Shown here piece after piece: positions 48,101 through 60,060 of a stretch of DNA of 64,000 nt (positions are counted from its first letter, which is position 1; every line of letters begins with the position of its first letter). The DNA is from Lineus longissimus (lineage: Eukaryota; Nemertea; Pilidiophora; Heteronemertea; Lineidae): assembly GCF_910592395.1 (NCBI RefSeq), contig NC_088316.1:2108001-2172000 (forward strand), written 5' to 3'. Position numbers and translations under genes: made by a program. The notes beneath the pieces are model-generated. The model saw only the letters and a program-made list of their open reading frames with translations, searched no databases and was not told the origin of the DNA.

Positions 48101-49038
48101 CCTGGACAAAGGTAGAACACACAGCTTTTTCACCAAAAAATGTCTACAAGTGCTACCAAAGACTGAATGATCATTGCATGGAGGTAAGTTTAAAAAAGTT
48201 AAAGTCGGCTGAGCTATTGCCCGAACCTATGACCTCCTGGTTAAAAGCCAAGTGCTCTAACTGCACTGCTTTACTAATAGTTGTGATGAATCACCTATTT
48301 GACTTTCTGATAGGGGATTTGAAGTCCAACAAGGATGTGACAGACATGTTCTACCTCTAAGAACCAGCCCGTCAGAAATTATCAAAATGGTTCGTAGGGG
48401 CAGATTCTTTCTCTACATCTATGCCTACCTGAACACGCCATGGAATTTCTTCATAGCAAATCTGTGCTTGGCTGGGAAGTCGCATACATAGCCATGGTGG
48501 TGGACAATTGGTAAACCTCTACAGAGTTTTCCTTTGACCTTAAAAATCACAAAATTGTTAGGTTGACTGAGCTCAGATTCAGAAACTTGCTCACAGTCAG
48601 CTGCAGATGATATGATCAAGATCATGTCATTCACCATGAACTTGCAAACAATTGGGACTGTGTTCATGTTTAGATTTATTTGAAGTTTGTCTCAGACTGT
48701 TGTTGAGATAAGAATAAGATTTCTGGAGATCAGCCTAGACACGGCCACCAGATGAGAAACTAGATAGATCCAAACCATTATTTACTTTTTTTCCACCGGT
48801 GACCTTCTCGGCTTCTCGGGATTTGGTATTACCTTGCCTTTTCTGCAGTTGGACATTTCGTCAAATTTTCACAGTACATTTTGAAGATCATTTTCATTGA
48901 AAAAATTACCTGCTCCAAATGATGAAGGAATGAATCTGGCAGGTGAGGAATATCAAGAAACTCAGGGGAAGCTGCAGATGTTGTGTAGCATTGAGATGTT
49001 GTAGAAGTACGCCTCAAATACCTCAACAGTTTGATCAT
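45119..49038 (-). CDS. Histone deacetylase family protein (class IV / bacterial-type), with a net frameshift
   Basis: Exons in coding order: 49038-48833, 48518-48429, 48101-47905, 47715-47522, 47092-46964, 46498-46365, 45910-45768 and 45151-45119, about 375 codons. The N-terminus MIKLLRYLRRTSTTSQCYTT looks like a mitochondrial presequence. The deacetylase fold then runs: LPIVHHHGYVCDFPAKHRF, VTEDVCSLVHSREYI, STGGGTHHAFPDHGSGFC (catalytic His pair), VDLDVHQGDGTA (zinc-binding Asp/His), DAGVDPHVRDELG (last zinc-binding Asp) and VTVIGGGY. The sequence resembles the cyanobacterial/plant-like class IV branch rather than vertebrate HDAC11. It should remove acetyl or longer acyl groups from lysines; substrate and site of action are unknown. 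Phases close everywhere except in exon 46498-46365: PDVI and SDAGVD lie in different frames, consistent with loss of 5 nt (or net +1). This may be a sequencing error, an allele or a broken gene. Confidence 0.85.
45449..45472 (+). mobile_element. SINE head fragment
   Basis: ggagcctcatcgcccagtgg matches the head of the SINE at 46740-46945 and stops where the family 2 MITE begins. Confidence 0.5.
45467..45705. mobile_element. 239-bp MITE, family 2 (ACGCCGTTC ends)
   Basis: The left end aggcctacgccgttcgtaa and the right end ttatgaacggcgtatacct are inverted repeats. The inside is AT-rich with 'aaatttgtatttgaatttgaaaatttc'. Partial relatives lie at 12.06 and 54.52 kb. It is in the last intron of the HDAC-like gene, beside a SINE head. 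Confidence 0.75.
46149..46332. mobile_element. Foldback MITE, family 1, third copy
   Basis: The ends ctgtcacagcaaaacc and ggttttgctgtgacag are inverted. The core 'caaaaggcagacaatagtgaaatgaacaac' is shared with the 3.8 and 6.3 kb copies. It lies in the HDAC-like intron, 32 bp from exon 46365-46498. Confidence 0.8.
46740..46945 (-). mobile_element. tRNA-derived SINE, full head
   Basis: On the minus strand: ggagcctcatagcctagtgg (A-box region), ttaacactgctggctaccac, then GGGTTTCGATCCCGGGGAGA (B box), then the body 'attgtatttctggat...tgtggctttcaaggaaatgag'. It has the same family structure as 15946-16150 and is sense with the HDAC-like gene. Confidence 0.8.
48195..48290 (-). mobile_element. tRNA-like SINE head
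   Basis: On the minus strand, gcagttagagcacttggc (A box) and aggtcataggttcgggc (B box), 40-50 bp apart. The acceptor stem does not pair well, so it is a SINE head or tRNA relic rather than a tRNA gene. Confidence 0.5.
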
Positions 49039-50599
49039 CGTTAAAAATGGCAGAAAATCATTGAAGATGTCTAAAAGTTACAAAAGTTATGATATCTGAC
49101 AGATGCCACGTGAGGTCAACAATTGTCGCGTGCTGCAACTCGAGAGCAGTACCAAAAATTTGCAGAAATGAGCAACTTTAGGATATTCGTAGGTGAACCG
49201 AATCACTTATTGGTATTTATAACTAACTAAAACGGTCTAAGATGCTCTGAATTTAAAACTTTTGATTTATAGACGGAGAAAATTAAAAAGTTTCGTCAAA
49301 ATATTCATAAAACAGTACTTTGTCAGGATACTTTATTTCATTTCCAAGTTTCCCAAAGTTATCACACCTGCGCAGTTGTGGTGCGCATGAAGCGTGGCCT
49401 AAGTAATGATAAAATAACCAAAACATTGCAGAACAAACCTTGATTTTGATGGAGATTTGTTATGAAAAACAGCCTGATAACTTTGAATTTACTTGCATAA
49501 CAGAATGTAAAAGGTACACAAACTTCATATAATGCTTTTGGTGTAGCACATGAATTAGCAGACTGCAAAATCCATAGCAGTTAGTTTTATTTTTTAGCCC
49601 AAGAAATTTTTTTCCACCCACTCGTTACTCATATTTATGCAAAGCTGCAGCTGCAGGCCATGAAGCTAGCTTCATGATTATGGCCTGCTTTGATCTTGAA
49701 GTACTCGTACTGTTACGCTTTCCGCTTGCTAATGAATACGCTGCGCCTGGTAGGCCCTATATCATAAACGTTGGTTCGAAATTTCAAGTGCAGTAGGCCT
49801 AATATCCGGACTTCGCCTTGCACGGGCACGTCGGCACCATACTACAATCAAGATGTACAGACCGGGGGAGCTGGCTGTACGTACCCATAAGTCTTTGCGG
49901 TAGTCTCGCGCGTACCGGATATAACCCATCAAGCTTTTCTCCTTCAGAGAAATACTGCGTTGCGCTCAAGTGCCTTATAAGGCTGTGAACAAAATTAACG
50001 TTCGACCAATGAGAAAGCCACATTACCCTGCATACGAGGTTGGACGCGTGATCACTAAATGACAAGTAAAAATAGAATCAGACCACATGTTTCTATATGT
50101 CAGAATGCTGCCGTTTGCTGTAGTACACGTGTGTTGTCCAAATTTTCGATTTCAAGCAAGTTTAAGGCCAACCTCGTGTCCACCAGACTAATGCATAATT
50201 GGCAGTTGAGCGCAACGCAGTATTTCTCTGAAGGAGAAAAGCTTGATAGGTTATATCCGGTACGCGCGAGACTACCGCAAAGACTTATGGGTACGTACAG
50301 CCAGCTCCCCCGGTCTGTACATCTTGATTGTCGTATTGCTGGCATGCAGTGCGGTTGGCCAGGTCATAGCAAATACAAGCCTAGGCTAGTCTGACTGATC
50401 CCAGACCCTGGCTACTTTGTGAGGACCCCGCCACCCACCATTCACCAGACCACTAAATTTGGTGGCTGCCTTAGCCTTTGGCTTTAGTAGGCCTACATAG
50501 CTACTGCTACAAGCTCGCTGGCAAATAACAACAGGCCAAATTTTAATAATGACGATTTGGTTTAATTCTGCATTCTCTTTCAGGTAACATTATCGAATA
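49039..50599. promoter_or_regulatory. Divergent promoter interval between HDAC-like and C2H2 genes
   Basis: 1.56 kb separate the two start codons, which point away from each other. No TATA box is obvious. The C2H2 side has a tctctttcag acceptor at 50583, 17 bp before the ATG, so its 5'UTR is probably split by an intron. The interval holds the 126-bp inverted repeat listed next. Its use as a shared promoter is inferred from the layout. Confidence 0.55.
49844..50331. repeat. 126-bp near-perfect inverted repeat with 236-bp spacer
   Basis: The left arm 49844-49969 (acaatcaagatgtacagacc to gcgttgcgctcaa) is the reverse complement of 50206-50331, with a single clear difference (cccatc versus cctatc). 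The arms contain CpG-rich words (gtacgtaccc, tctcgcgcgtaccgg). There are no transposon-like ends or flanking duplications that I can see. Confidence 0.9.
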
Positions 50600-53500
50600 A
50601 TGGAGGAGATAAAGAAGCCTCATCTGATATGTATCGAAGACTTTGGAAGTGATGATGATGATGATGACAGTGGGGTAGGTATATGCGGAGGCCACTTTCA
50701 ATACGAGTCTATGGTGACTGTCCTAGAGAGTTCAACAATAGAGCCGCAGAGCTATAGGTTGTTGTCCTTTATCCAGTTTTCCTCTCTAATCTGCATTGGG
50801 GAGCAGGTCTAAAACACCTGAGCTGGAGTCGGGCTCCAGCTCCACATTCACATCGTGAAGATTCTCGTAAGCCTATTCTGTGGTGTTTTCTGAGTCGGCA
50901 GTGCCCTGTTGGTCGATGGTAGGTCGTCGGGACATGAAGTTAAATTGAGAAATATTTTACTCGAATGGTTCATTTTTGTTTTAGGAAAGCGGCTATGTCG
51001 ATGGGGCAGGCCTTCCAGCCAGAGTCGCGCGTCCAGAGCGATCCGCATCGGCAGGGTCATCCAGTAGTCTCAATGATTCAAACCAGGGCCGTCTACGATA
51101 TATGAACATTGTGCAGTTTGCAGGGGCAGGCCAGTCAGGAAATGCTGATCAGGTATCTATATTTTGTAGTCAGTTTAAATGTTGAACCATGCATGTTGAA
51201 TTTGATGGCTAGCTAGGAATTGGCAGCATATTTGGCACAGTTAATGCATCTGTTTTGAGAAGTTTCTTGACTATTGCTACAGACCAGGACGTCATAGTCT
51301 CTGGTTTATAATACAAATGATTGATAAGTTGGCTGAATTTCAAAGTAAAAATGATTGCGTGTATTTTTCAGGTTGATGGGAACATGGTGCTGACTGCCCC
51401 TCTCAGTTTGAAACAAAAGTTAAGCTGCGTCAAGTCAGAGTTGAACAAGAAATCGGGGATGTTGTTGAAGACTCAGAACGATTTGATTCAGCGGAATAGC
51501 GAGTACACAATGTTACAGACAAATCTCGAGCGGTCGAAGAGTGAAATTGATGCTTTACGACAGAAATTAGCAGAATCGGAGAAAAAGAATCGTATGTTGA
51601 CGTCGCAGGTCATTGATCTGACGACTGATGGTGTTGTTGTGAAAAAGGAATCGTCAGACGATGGATCATTGGCGCGGGTTTGTCAGTTGGAGTCTGAGTT
51701 GCAACGGAAAACAGAACAGCTTGAAAATGTTCAGAAGGAGCGGGACGAACTGAAAGAACAGGTCACCGAAATGGAGACGACGTTACAAAAAGTTGAGAAG
51801 GGGATTTTGGCGAAGATTCAAAAGGTTCAGAAACCGGATGCTGAGATTGGTTTAACGCCGCAAGGTGATGCCAGTCCGGATCTGTGGCGCAGGTTTTGTT
51901 TGCTCGAGCGTGAACTTACTGCCATTAAGACTAAAAATGAAAGTCTCAAGCATAAATTACAAAAGAAGGAACAACGATCTGTGGAGAGTGAGAAACGTGT
52001 TGCAGAGGTTCAGGCGGAGTTGGCGGGGAAGGATTTGAATTTACAGCATGCGGAGGCAAATCTGAAGCAACATCAGGCGAGGGTGAAGTGGTACTCTGAG
52101 ATTCTGCATAAGAAGGAAGAGCAGCTGTGTCAGTTACTTGCTGAGAAGAAGGAGAGAGAGTCGGAGAAGGAGAAAGGATCCGAGGGTAGAGAAGACGAGA
52201 AAACGGAGGTCAAACCTGCCCAGGACAAAGACAAGGTTTGTACATGTAAACATTCACTTCTACTAGATAGTCCAAGTCCATTTGAAATTGCCCATAAAAG
52301 GAACGTTTTACTTGATCCATGATCTTTAGATTGTAAGAATCAAATGCGATGGAAATTATACCAATGATAACTTATAATACTTTCAATCGACATATGCCCT
52401 TACCCATTTCACGACCTGGCAGTTTACTTGAAACTGTGGTATCTCCCAAGACACTCTGGTTCTAACGTGAAGTTTAAGGACAGCACCAACTTTTCCAGTG
52501 GAAAGTTTAAAGGCAATGTTAAACTTTGAAGTTACGGTCTTCAGTAGGCGGCCAAGTTTTAGCAGTGGTCGGAAATCTCTGAAAATTCAAATGATTAATT
52601 ATTGCTATTCCTATCTCTTCAGAGCAAGATTGAGTTCACCCTCAGCAAGCCAAATATCTTTGATATTCTGAAGAAGCAGTTCAAATCTGTCCCTGCAAAG
52701 AAAAAGAGTGTGTCAGCGGCAGCCGGTTCAGCAGCCAGAACGGAGCCCACTGATGTGACAGATTCAGGGGACGTCTCAAAAAATGATGACGAAATGGAGA
52801 TATTTTCTGTAGATAGTCACGATTCTGATGATAATTCTAAAGCGGAAGAAACTAGTTGCAAAGTGGTGTCAGAAAATTTAGTCAAGTCAAAAATAAAGGA
52901 TAATTCAGGTACCAAGTCTAAGGAAGTTGTTGAGGGAGATGTTGTTGAGGGTGCTGGTGTGACCCATGCGGCCAAATTGACGATCAGTCCTAGTATATTT
53001 GGTGCAGCAAAGAGTGTGACTTGTAGAACTGATGCTGTAGGGTCGGGGCACGCTGCAGCATCGTCAGATGTGGGTATATTTGCCAGCTTCACAAACGAAC
53101 GGGACGTATCTGTGCCAAAAACGATATCGGGTGGAACGAGAGGAAAAGAACCAGGGAAGGATTCATTGAAAAATGACAACAGTTCTAATATTGTTCAGCA
53201 TGTCGAACCTGGGAGTTCGACTTCGGATAAGGTTGTCGTTAAAGCTGAATTCGGTACCGAAGACATATCTAGCTGTGATAGAGTTAAACAAACGGAATCA
53301 CTTTTTCAGCCAGTCGTAACTAATACACCAACAATGTCAAATTGTCTGACTAACAGTTTCTCACAAGCAACTTGTATGCCAACAATTGGAAGCAATCGGC
53401 CAACAATTGGAAGCAGATGTGTAGGAACTGATAACTTTAAACCAATGACACGAACATTTTATCCACCGAGGTCAACAGTTGGACTCACGCGGTCAAGATC

Positions 53501-56500
53501 TGAAAACTACGCACCAATGTCCCAAACTTTTTATCCACCGACATCTGCTATTGGGATTAACTGCGTACCTGATTATTTTGGCCCTACATCACCTCTGGCC
53601 GCCTTCAGTAGCTTTCTTCCACCGTCTAATGTACTGCCAGTACCCGTAGCGCAATCTCTAACCGGCCTCCACCCAGATCCAGTGAACCGAACTTTCAGCT
53701 GCCCAACATTTGCCGAGCTACAAAACTCGTCCGGTTTCTTTGGTGACCTATTGCCGTCAACAAATCCTGAAACACAAAGTGACGCATCCTCCATTTCACG
53801 ACCTGGTAGTTTTGCAAGTTTCTCTGACCCGACCACTGGACTGTCTACGCCATCTTTTGGGGAGTTATTGGTGCCGAATGTCGTCGTTAAACAGGAGCCT
53901 GTGGATGCAGTCGACCAGACGCCAGATCCAGTTAAGCCGTACGTCAAAGAGGAACCACTGGATGAGGACATCATCAATACCGTTCTGGGACTCGAAAAAG
54001 ATAAGGTGCGTGGTTTTGTTTTCTTTGATGATGAATCATTCTGTGAATAGTGTTTAAACACTGTCAACATGGTATCCACGGATCCTGAAAGTTCAGCTTT
54101 TTTTCTGTAAGTTGATTTAATCAGCTAATTACTATATTTAATCAATCCCCTGGTCAGCAGTCGGAACAAAATTCCCAGATTTTACATCTGGTAATGCATG
54201 CAGATTGATAAGGAACCAAGGGAACCAAGTATAGCCATCAAGGTATACTTATTCATAAGCATGTGTAACAGGGTGAAAAATCGGAAAATTTTGTTCGAAC
54301 TTTGCCGCCCTCAGTGCTGAATTAAAGCAGTATTGTCTGCTCTTTCTACAGGCAGCAGAAGACGACCCCTTTGAAGACAGCCTGTTGAAACTAAAGTCGC
54401 TAATCGCAGCCCAGAGTTTGCCATCCACTCCGAACGATATGGATTTCAGCGATGACAGCAACAGTGGGTTTGCCTCCCCAGCACTTGGCAGACATGTTCA
54501 GGTAAGTTCAACTTTAAAGTCCCATGCTGTTTGTTAGAATTTGTAATTTTTTAATTGAATTTGAAAATTTCCAGTTGCGTAAATACGTATCAATATAAAT
54601 TCCAGCATTGCCATTCACCTCCAATGCTCTGCACTTGGAAGAATCCAATTTTAGAAACATGAGTAGTCTGCTTATCACTACTCACAGAGTTCTCCACATG
54701 GCCACTTGTCAAGACGGCCCACCCTACCTTGGTTGCTAAACACCCTACCTTGGAAGCAGCCTCCCTACCTTGGTAGCTAAACACCCTACCTTTGAAGCAG
54801 CCATCCTACCTTGGTAGCTAAACACCCTACCTTGGAAGCAGCCATCCTACCTTGGTAGCTAAACACCCTACCTTTGAAGCAGCCATCCTACCTTGGTAGC
54901 TAAACACCCTACCTTAGAAGCAGCCACCCTACCTTGGTAGCTAAACACCCTACCTTGGAGGCAGCCACCCTACCTTGGTAGCTAAACACCCTACCTTGGA
55001 AGCAGCCATCCTACCTTGGTAGCTAAACACCCTACCTTTGAAGCAGCCATCCTACCTTGGTAGCTAAACACCCTACCTTTGAAGCAGCCATCCTACCTTG
55101 GTAGCTAAACACCCTACCTTTGAAGCAGCCATCCTACCTTGGTAGCTAAACACCCTACCTTGGAAGCAGCCATCCTACCTTGGTAGCTAAACACCCTACC
55201 TTTGAAGCAGCCATCCTACCTTGGTAGCTAAACACCCTACCTTGGAAGCAGCAATCCTACCTTGCTCTAGATGTTGTAAATGGTTCTATAGACTAGAGCC
55301 TCCCTAGCTTCAATTGCTGGCCACCCTACCTTGTGACACACACTGGCAAAACTTCTTGAATATCAAGGGTACTGCCCTACCTTGAGAAAACCCTGTAGGG
55401 AACCCTGTACTCCCTATCTAAGCCATAAAACATTGCTTGTCTTTGCAGAATTTCCTGAACGGCAATGATGATGAGCCTGCTGCTGGGCCCTCTGATGGTG
55501 CTTATGATGAGGTCGATGGGAAAAAGAAAACTGGTGGCGAGGAAAAGACTAAAGGCAATGAAAGTCGCAAAACGGGAGATAGTTCGACTCCTGTGGAAAC
55601 TGTGGAGAAACGTAATGATGGTCAGGGCGTTACTGAGATGAAGGAGCAAAGCTCTGAGAAAGAAGAAGAAGATGAAGTTGAAGAACTGCCAGTACTTCCA
55701 GAAAGTGATGATGAGTCTGAGTTGGAGGAGGGGGAAATCAGGGACACTGACGACGAGCAGGAGGTATGGATTGTTATCAGTGTGAAAGAGAATTTGGGTT
55801 TGTTTGGCTGTGCAAAACTACTTAGGATGGAGTCCAAACAGGCTTTTTGTCTCAACTTTCTTGGTTGAATTTTCTTTTTGTTAAAGGCTGATGAGACTGT
55901 AGAATGTCAAAGTCAAATCATCTTTGAGGGGTTAAGTTCGACCTGCCTGGTGGTGTGAAATTGTATTACCATATCTTAAAATCTTCATTGCATTTCAGGC
56001 TGGCCCGTCGAATCCGAAAGAGGAGAAGGAATTCACCTGGTCAGCAGACGCCTTGAAACCTGTCAACCGAGTCGAATGCAACGTCTGTGGCAAAATGTTC
56101 CTGACTGAGAAGCTTCTTTCGTCGCACAAAAGGTGGCATCGCCAGCAGAACCATTGTCGGGAATGCGGGAAGACGTTCCTGTGGCAGTTTGAGCTGTCGT
56201 TGCATCGGCGGGAGCAGCATGGTGTGAAAGAGGAGGGGGAGGGTGCAGGGAGTTCAGGGGGTGCCAGTGCCGAAGGGGTAGCTGAGGAGTCTGATGTTGT
56301 GGAGGTCGAGGGGGATGATTCGGATATCGAACCATTCATTGATGAAGAAAGTGACGTGGATTCTATCGAAGACAGCACCACATCGGGTAATTATGATCTA
56401 GAAGACGATTTCACGAACTCAGAATTCGAGACAACGAAATCAGAAACTGGGTCTGTAGTTTCCGAAGGTGTGGAATGCATCTCTTGTAAGATATGCAATA

Positions 56501-57486
56501 AGACGTTTAGGAATAAGACGGCATTGTCAATGCACAGTAGTGTCCATACCGGATTTAGTTACATTTGTACTCTCTGTGGGAAGGGTTATAAGTTGGATAT
56601 GAGGTATAGGCAGCATTTGGCGAATGCGCATGGGTTGCAGCAGGCAGAGGCCGAGATCTCTCATACCTGTGAATATTGTGAGAAAAGTTATAAATCCGCA
56701 ATAGCGAAGCGAGAACATATATCTTCAGCGCATCCGGGGATGAAGAATTTCAAATGTAACATTTGTAATAAGTCGTATCGAAGTTTCTCGAAGAAGCAAA
56801 AGCACATGATTAAAAGTCATCCGGCCTGGGCACCGTTTATGTGTCAGGCGTGCCGCTCTACTTACAATACAAGTAAAGCTTTAATGCAGCATATTCAGGA
56901 GCAGCACGGTAGTACGGCCGCGCAGCCGGTCATGCCGCGTAAACCGGCGTCGCAGAGAATGTTAAAACGGTACGTGACTGAACCATTACCGTGCCCGCCC
57001 CCTGTTAAACAGCACGTCACGAGTGTTCAGGGGACGTTGAAAATAGTCATAAAGACAATCAAACCAGACCCGGACGAACTGCCGAACAGTAACGCAGCTC
57101 CCGTATTCAAACCGGAACCGGAACCGGTCTTCGTGCCGCGGAAAAGTTACAGCGTTATCGATTGCGATATTTGTAATTTGATGTTCTCGTTCAAGTCTGC
57201 GTTGAAATTTCATCTCATGTTGGTGCATCCGTCTGCTACGATGCACGAATGTAAACGATGCGGTATGACGTACACGATCTTCAAGAATCTCCAGCAACAC
57301 AAGAACACTCATAACTTTGTCCATCGGTGTTACTATTGTCGGAAAAGTTTCCCGCGGAAGACCGCATTGCAGAATCATGTAAAGACGCATTTCCCGGAGC
57401 TGAAAGGTCTGAATTTGCTCCTCAAATCGAATCGAAAACGACGAGTGAAGGTCGTTAAGACTGAGCCTCTTTCACCTTGGATTTGA
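50600..57486 (+). CDS. Large coiled-coil C2H2 zinc-finger protein
   Basis: Seven exons: 50600-50674, 50985-51152, 51372-52235, 52623-54005, 54352-54501, 55449-55763 and 55999-57486. All phases are 0 and the product is 1480 residues. It starts with an acidic run (ICIEDFGSDDDDDDSG). Exon 3 (residues 82-369) is Lys/Glu-rich coiled coil. Exon 4 is a Ser/Thr/Pro-rich disordered region with NRPTIGS-type short repeats. Exon 6 is acidic (ESELEEGEIRDTDDEQE). The last exon has ten C2H2 fingers: two at about 1012-1062, five at about 1145-1290 and three at about 1373-1451, separated by acidic and Pro-rich linkers. Several psi-K-x-E/D motifs (VVKKE, VVKAE, VVKQEP, YVKEEP, VFKPEP, VVKTEP) look like SUMO acceptor sites. 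It is probably a DNA-binding nuclear regulator. I do not recognise the orthologue. Confidence 0.9.
54515..54612. mobile_element. Diverged MITE family 2 fragment
   Basis: aagtcccatgctgtttgtta plus 'tttgaaaatttccagttgcgtaaat' resembles the left half of the element at 45467-45705. The right end is missing and the 41-bp array follows about 100 bp later. Confidence 0.4.
54712..55263. repeat. 41-bp minisatellite, about 13 copies
   Basis: The unit is gaagcagccatcctaccttg followed by gtagctaaacaccctacctt and t or g. Starts 54794 and 54835 give an exact 41-bp period. Shorter ctaccttg-containing pieces continue to about 55385. It lies in the C2H2 gene intron before exon 55449-55763. Confidence 0.95.
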
Positions 57487-58811
57487 ATAGAATATGTGTG
57501 TCATGTATTGTTGTGGGTATATCAGTTATGAAATGATAACTTGTAATTTTATACAAGGCTTAAAAATAGGAATCTTCATTGTATATATTGGCATAAACGT
57601 TTTCTTTGTCAATAGTGCCGTCTTTCAATGCTTGGCTGGGAGGAGGAAGGGTTCCTCTCAATTTCATGTTTATAGCATCCTTGTACTCTTTACATAGTCC
57701 ACCTACAGTGTTGGAGCCACCTCCAGTCCTCACCATAATTTCCTGGCATGTATTTTTAAATACAATAACAATACAAATACAATAACGATACCGGCAGTAG
57801 TACCCTCCTACAGTTATTGTAATGGTACTCCGATATATAGGCCCTTTGCTAGTCTTTCTGTCCCTCCAACTTGAGGGGAAATATGACCAGAGTTTGTAAC
57901 TGGGACAAAAATGAAAAATACGGGGCCTGTAGCGCGTATCTTTAGAAGCCTCTGCATGTCCCTGGGGTTATGGGTGCCTATTTACTCTTTTTCAAATCTG
58001 CCCGGCCAGTAGACAGGTCAGTTCATCAGCTATATGAGAGTCTTTGTTATTGAGAGGTCCAAGATCAGCTCGTTTATGTTATACTTATAGGGTTTCCTGG
58101 CTTAAGCACCATGTCTATATTTATTTGCCAACTAAGTATTTTTGGTCAGTAGATTCACACGTTATGGCAATCTATAGTATTATTACATTCGTTTGTATTC
58201 TGCTATTGTTGATTTATTTTGTTTAATTTCTTTTAGGGGGATTTTTAAAACCAGTGTGAGTTTTTACCAATCATCTCAATACAAGGTTGGACTCCTGTGC
58301 AGCCCCTGAACTAGATTTATTGATAACATTGTTCTGGGCTCCAATTTTGTTAAGAGGCCTAGGATAGATCACAGGTGAAAAAAACGAAATCATAGCAATT
58401 GATTCTCCTCCTAGGATAGATCACAGGTGTTTGAAAAAAGCGAAATCATAGCAATTGGTTCAATCCCAATTTTTCTAACACACTACCTATGAACAGTTGT
58501 ACCAATTGGTATACTAGAATGTGTGTTTTTGTCTGTAAGCTGTGTTAATTGGGGTCTGAGCGGTTGCTAATTGGTTGATTAATTCTGGTATTTTCATACG
58601 CCTGTGATGACATGCTGCAGTGGCAGTCTGTGTAGGCAGAGAGAGTAAATATCCTTCGATCTGCTTGGAGAATGCCACAAGGTCTTTCTGCAGTCACCAT
58701 ATCAACAATTAGATTCTGTGTCTTTTGTATAGTGTTAATGACTTTTTGAACTCGTAGTTTACAACTGAATATCTGTATCTTAAAAATACTCATACTTTGT
58801 GACTTTCGTAA
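57487..58811. other. C2H2 gene 3'UTR and spacer
   Basis: AT-rich, with a local duplication of 'cctaggatagatcacaggtg...gaaatcatagcaattg' at about 58360-58470. No convincing AATAAA close to the stop and no further coding exon are seen. Confidence 0.4.
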
Positions 58812-58965
58812 TACAGTGGAACCTCTCTGATGCGGACACCCTCTCTGATAATGACACTGGTTCCAAACCTGGTCCCAAACCTGTCATTTCCATTCAAATT
58901 GACCTCTGTAATCAGAACACCTCTCTATTAAGGACAGTGTCCTTAATAGAGAGGTTCTACTGTAT
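58812..58965. mobile_element. Pogo/Tigger-like MITE, intact ends
   Basis: acagtggaacctctctgatg to aatagagaggttctactgta gives clear terminal inverted repeats with TA outside. The body has 'ccattcaaattgacctctgtaatcagaacacc'. Confidence 0.85.
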
Positions 58966-59518
58966 ATGCTATTACATTAAACCTTCCATATGTTGGATTT
59001 GCTTTGTCCAGATCGTCGCATATAACAGACAGGTCAAGTCCAAATCTGTTGGTGATGTGTATTATGTATTTTAAATTTGACAAAAAGGCTGTCCAGTCAA
59101 TCCAATATGTGGGAGATCATTTCTTTGTTACAATCTGAAACTAGTGAAAGTAATTGTGTTTGTAAGCTGAATATTCTATAGTGTCGATAATTGCAGCGTG
59201 GAGTTAATGGTCTGGCCCTCTTATGTGACAAGATTTGAACATTTATTTTGTGTCAAAGCGTCTTTCAATGTCTCAAAACCGAGATAGATCTTAGGCTTGC
59301 AAAATAATAGGTATCAATATGCCAGTAGGTGGTGCTGATTTTCACTAGGGAATGCGTCGAAATGATTTTAAAACTCAAACAAAACTGATATTAAGGCAAT
59401 ACCCTGGTGACAGTCGGTGTCACGTGGTGGCAGCACTGGTTCCTGAGTACATGGCGCCAAGGTGTTCTTTTATAGGTGATATAGGTGTGTAAAAATCAAA
59501 GTGCATTGTTAATATAGT

Positions 59519-59747
59519 ACAGTGGAACCTCCCTAATCGACACCTCTCTAATAAGAACACATCTCTATTAAGGACAGTAGTTGTCAGTCCAGAGGGTGTC
59601 CTTAATGGAGAGATTCACTTTATGAACAGTTGATTGGTCCCAAATTTCGTTGTCTTCATTCAATTTGACCTCTCTAATCAGGACACCTCTCTGAACGACA
59701 GTACTTGTCAGTCCTGAGAGTGTCTTTAATAAAGGGGTTCTGCTGTA
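59519..59747. mobile_element. Pogo/Tigger-like MITE, longer or nested copy
   Basis: Starts acagtggaacctccctaat and ends aaaggggttctgctgt. An internal second set of 'gagggtgtccttaatggagagattcac' suggests one copy inserted into, or recombined with, another. Confidence 0.75.
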
Positions 59748-60060
59748 CTTCACTATATGTACAGTTGATTGTGGCCGAGGTTACCTAGTCTGGTCACAAT
59801 TACAGTAGTGTCTTGTTTTGTTGCTGTGCCAGACACAGTGCTGGTCATTATGGATATTGTATTCTATCTCGAGGAGTAGGAATAATCATGTTTTAAAGTT
59901 CTGAACCTGTTGTCACTTTAATTACTTAGTATTCACTTCCAGTCCAGCTCATCTCAGGAGGCATTTGTCTTGTCTGATTTTATACTGAGCACAAGGCCTC
60001 AATGTTTATCAGACCATGACACAAGCTGATTTGCCTTATCTTACTGATGACCGTTTGATA

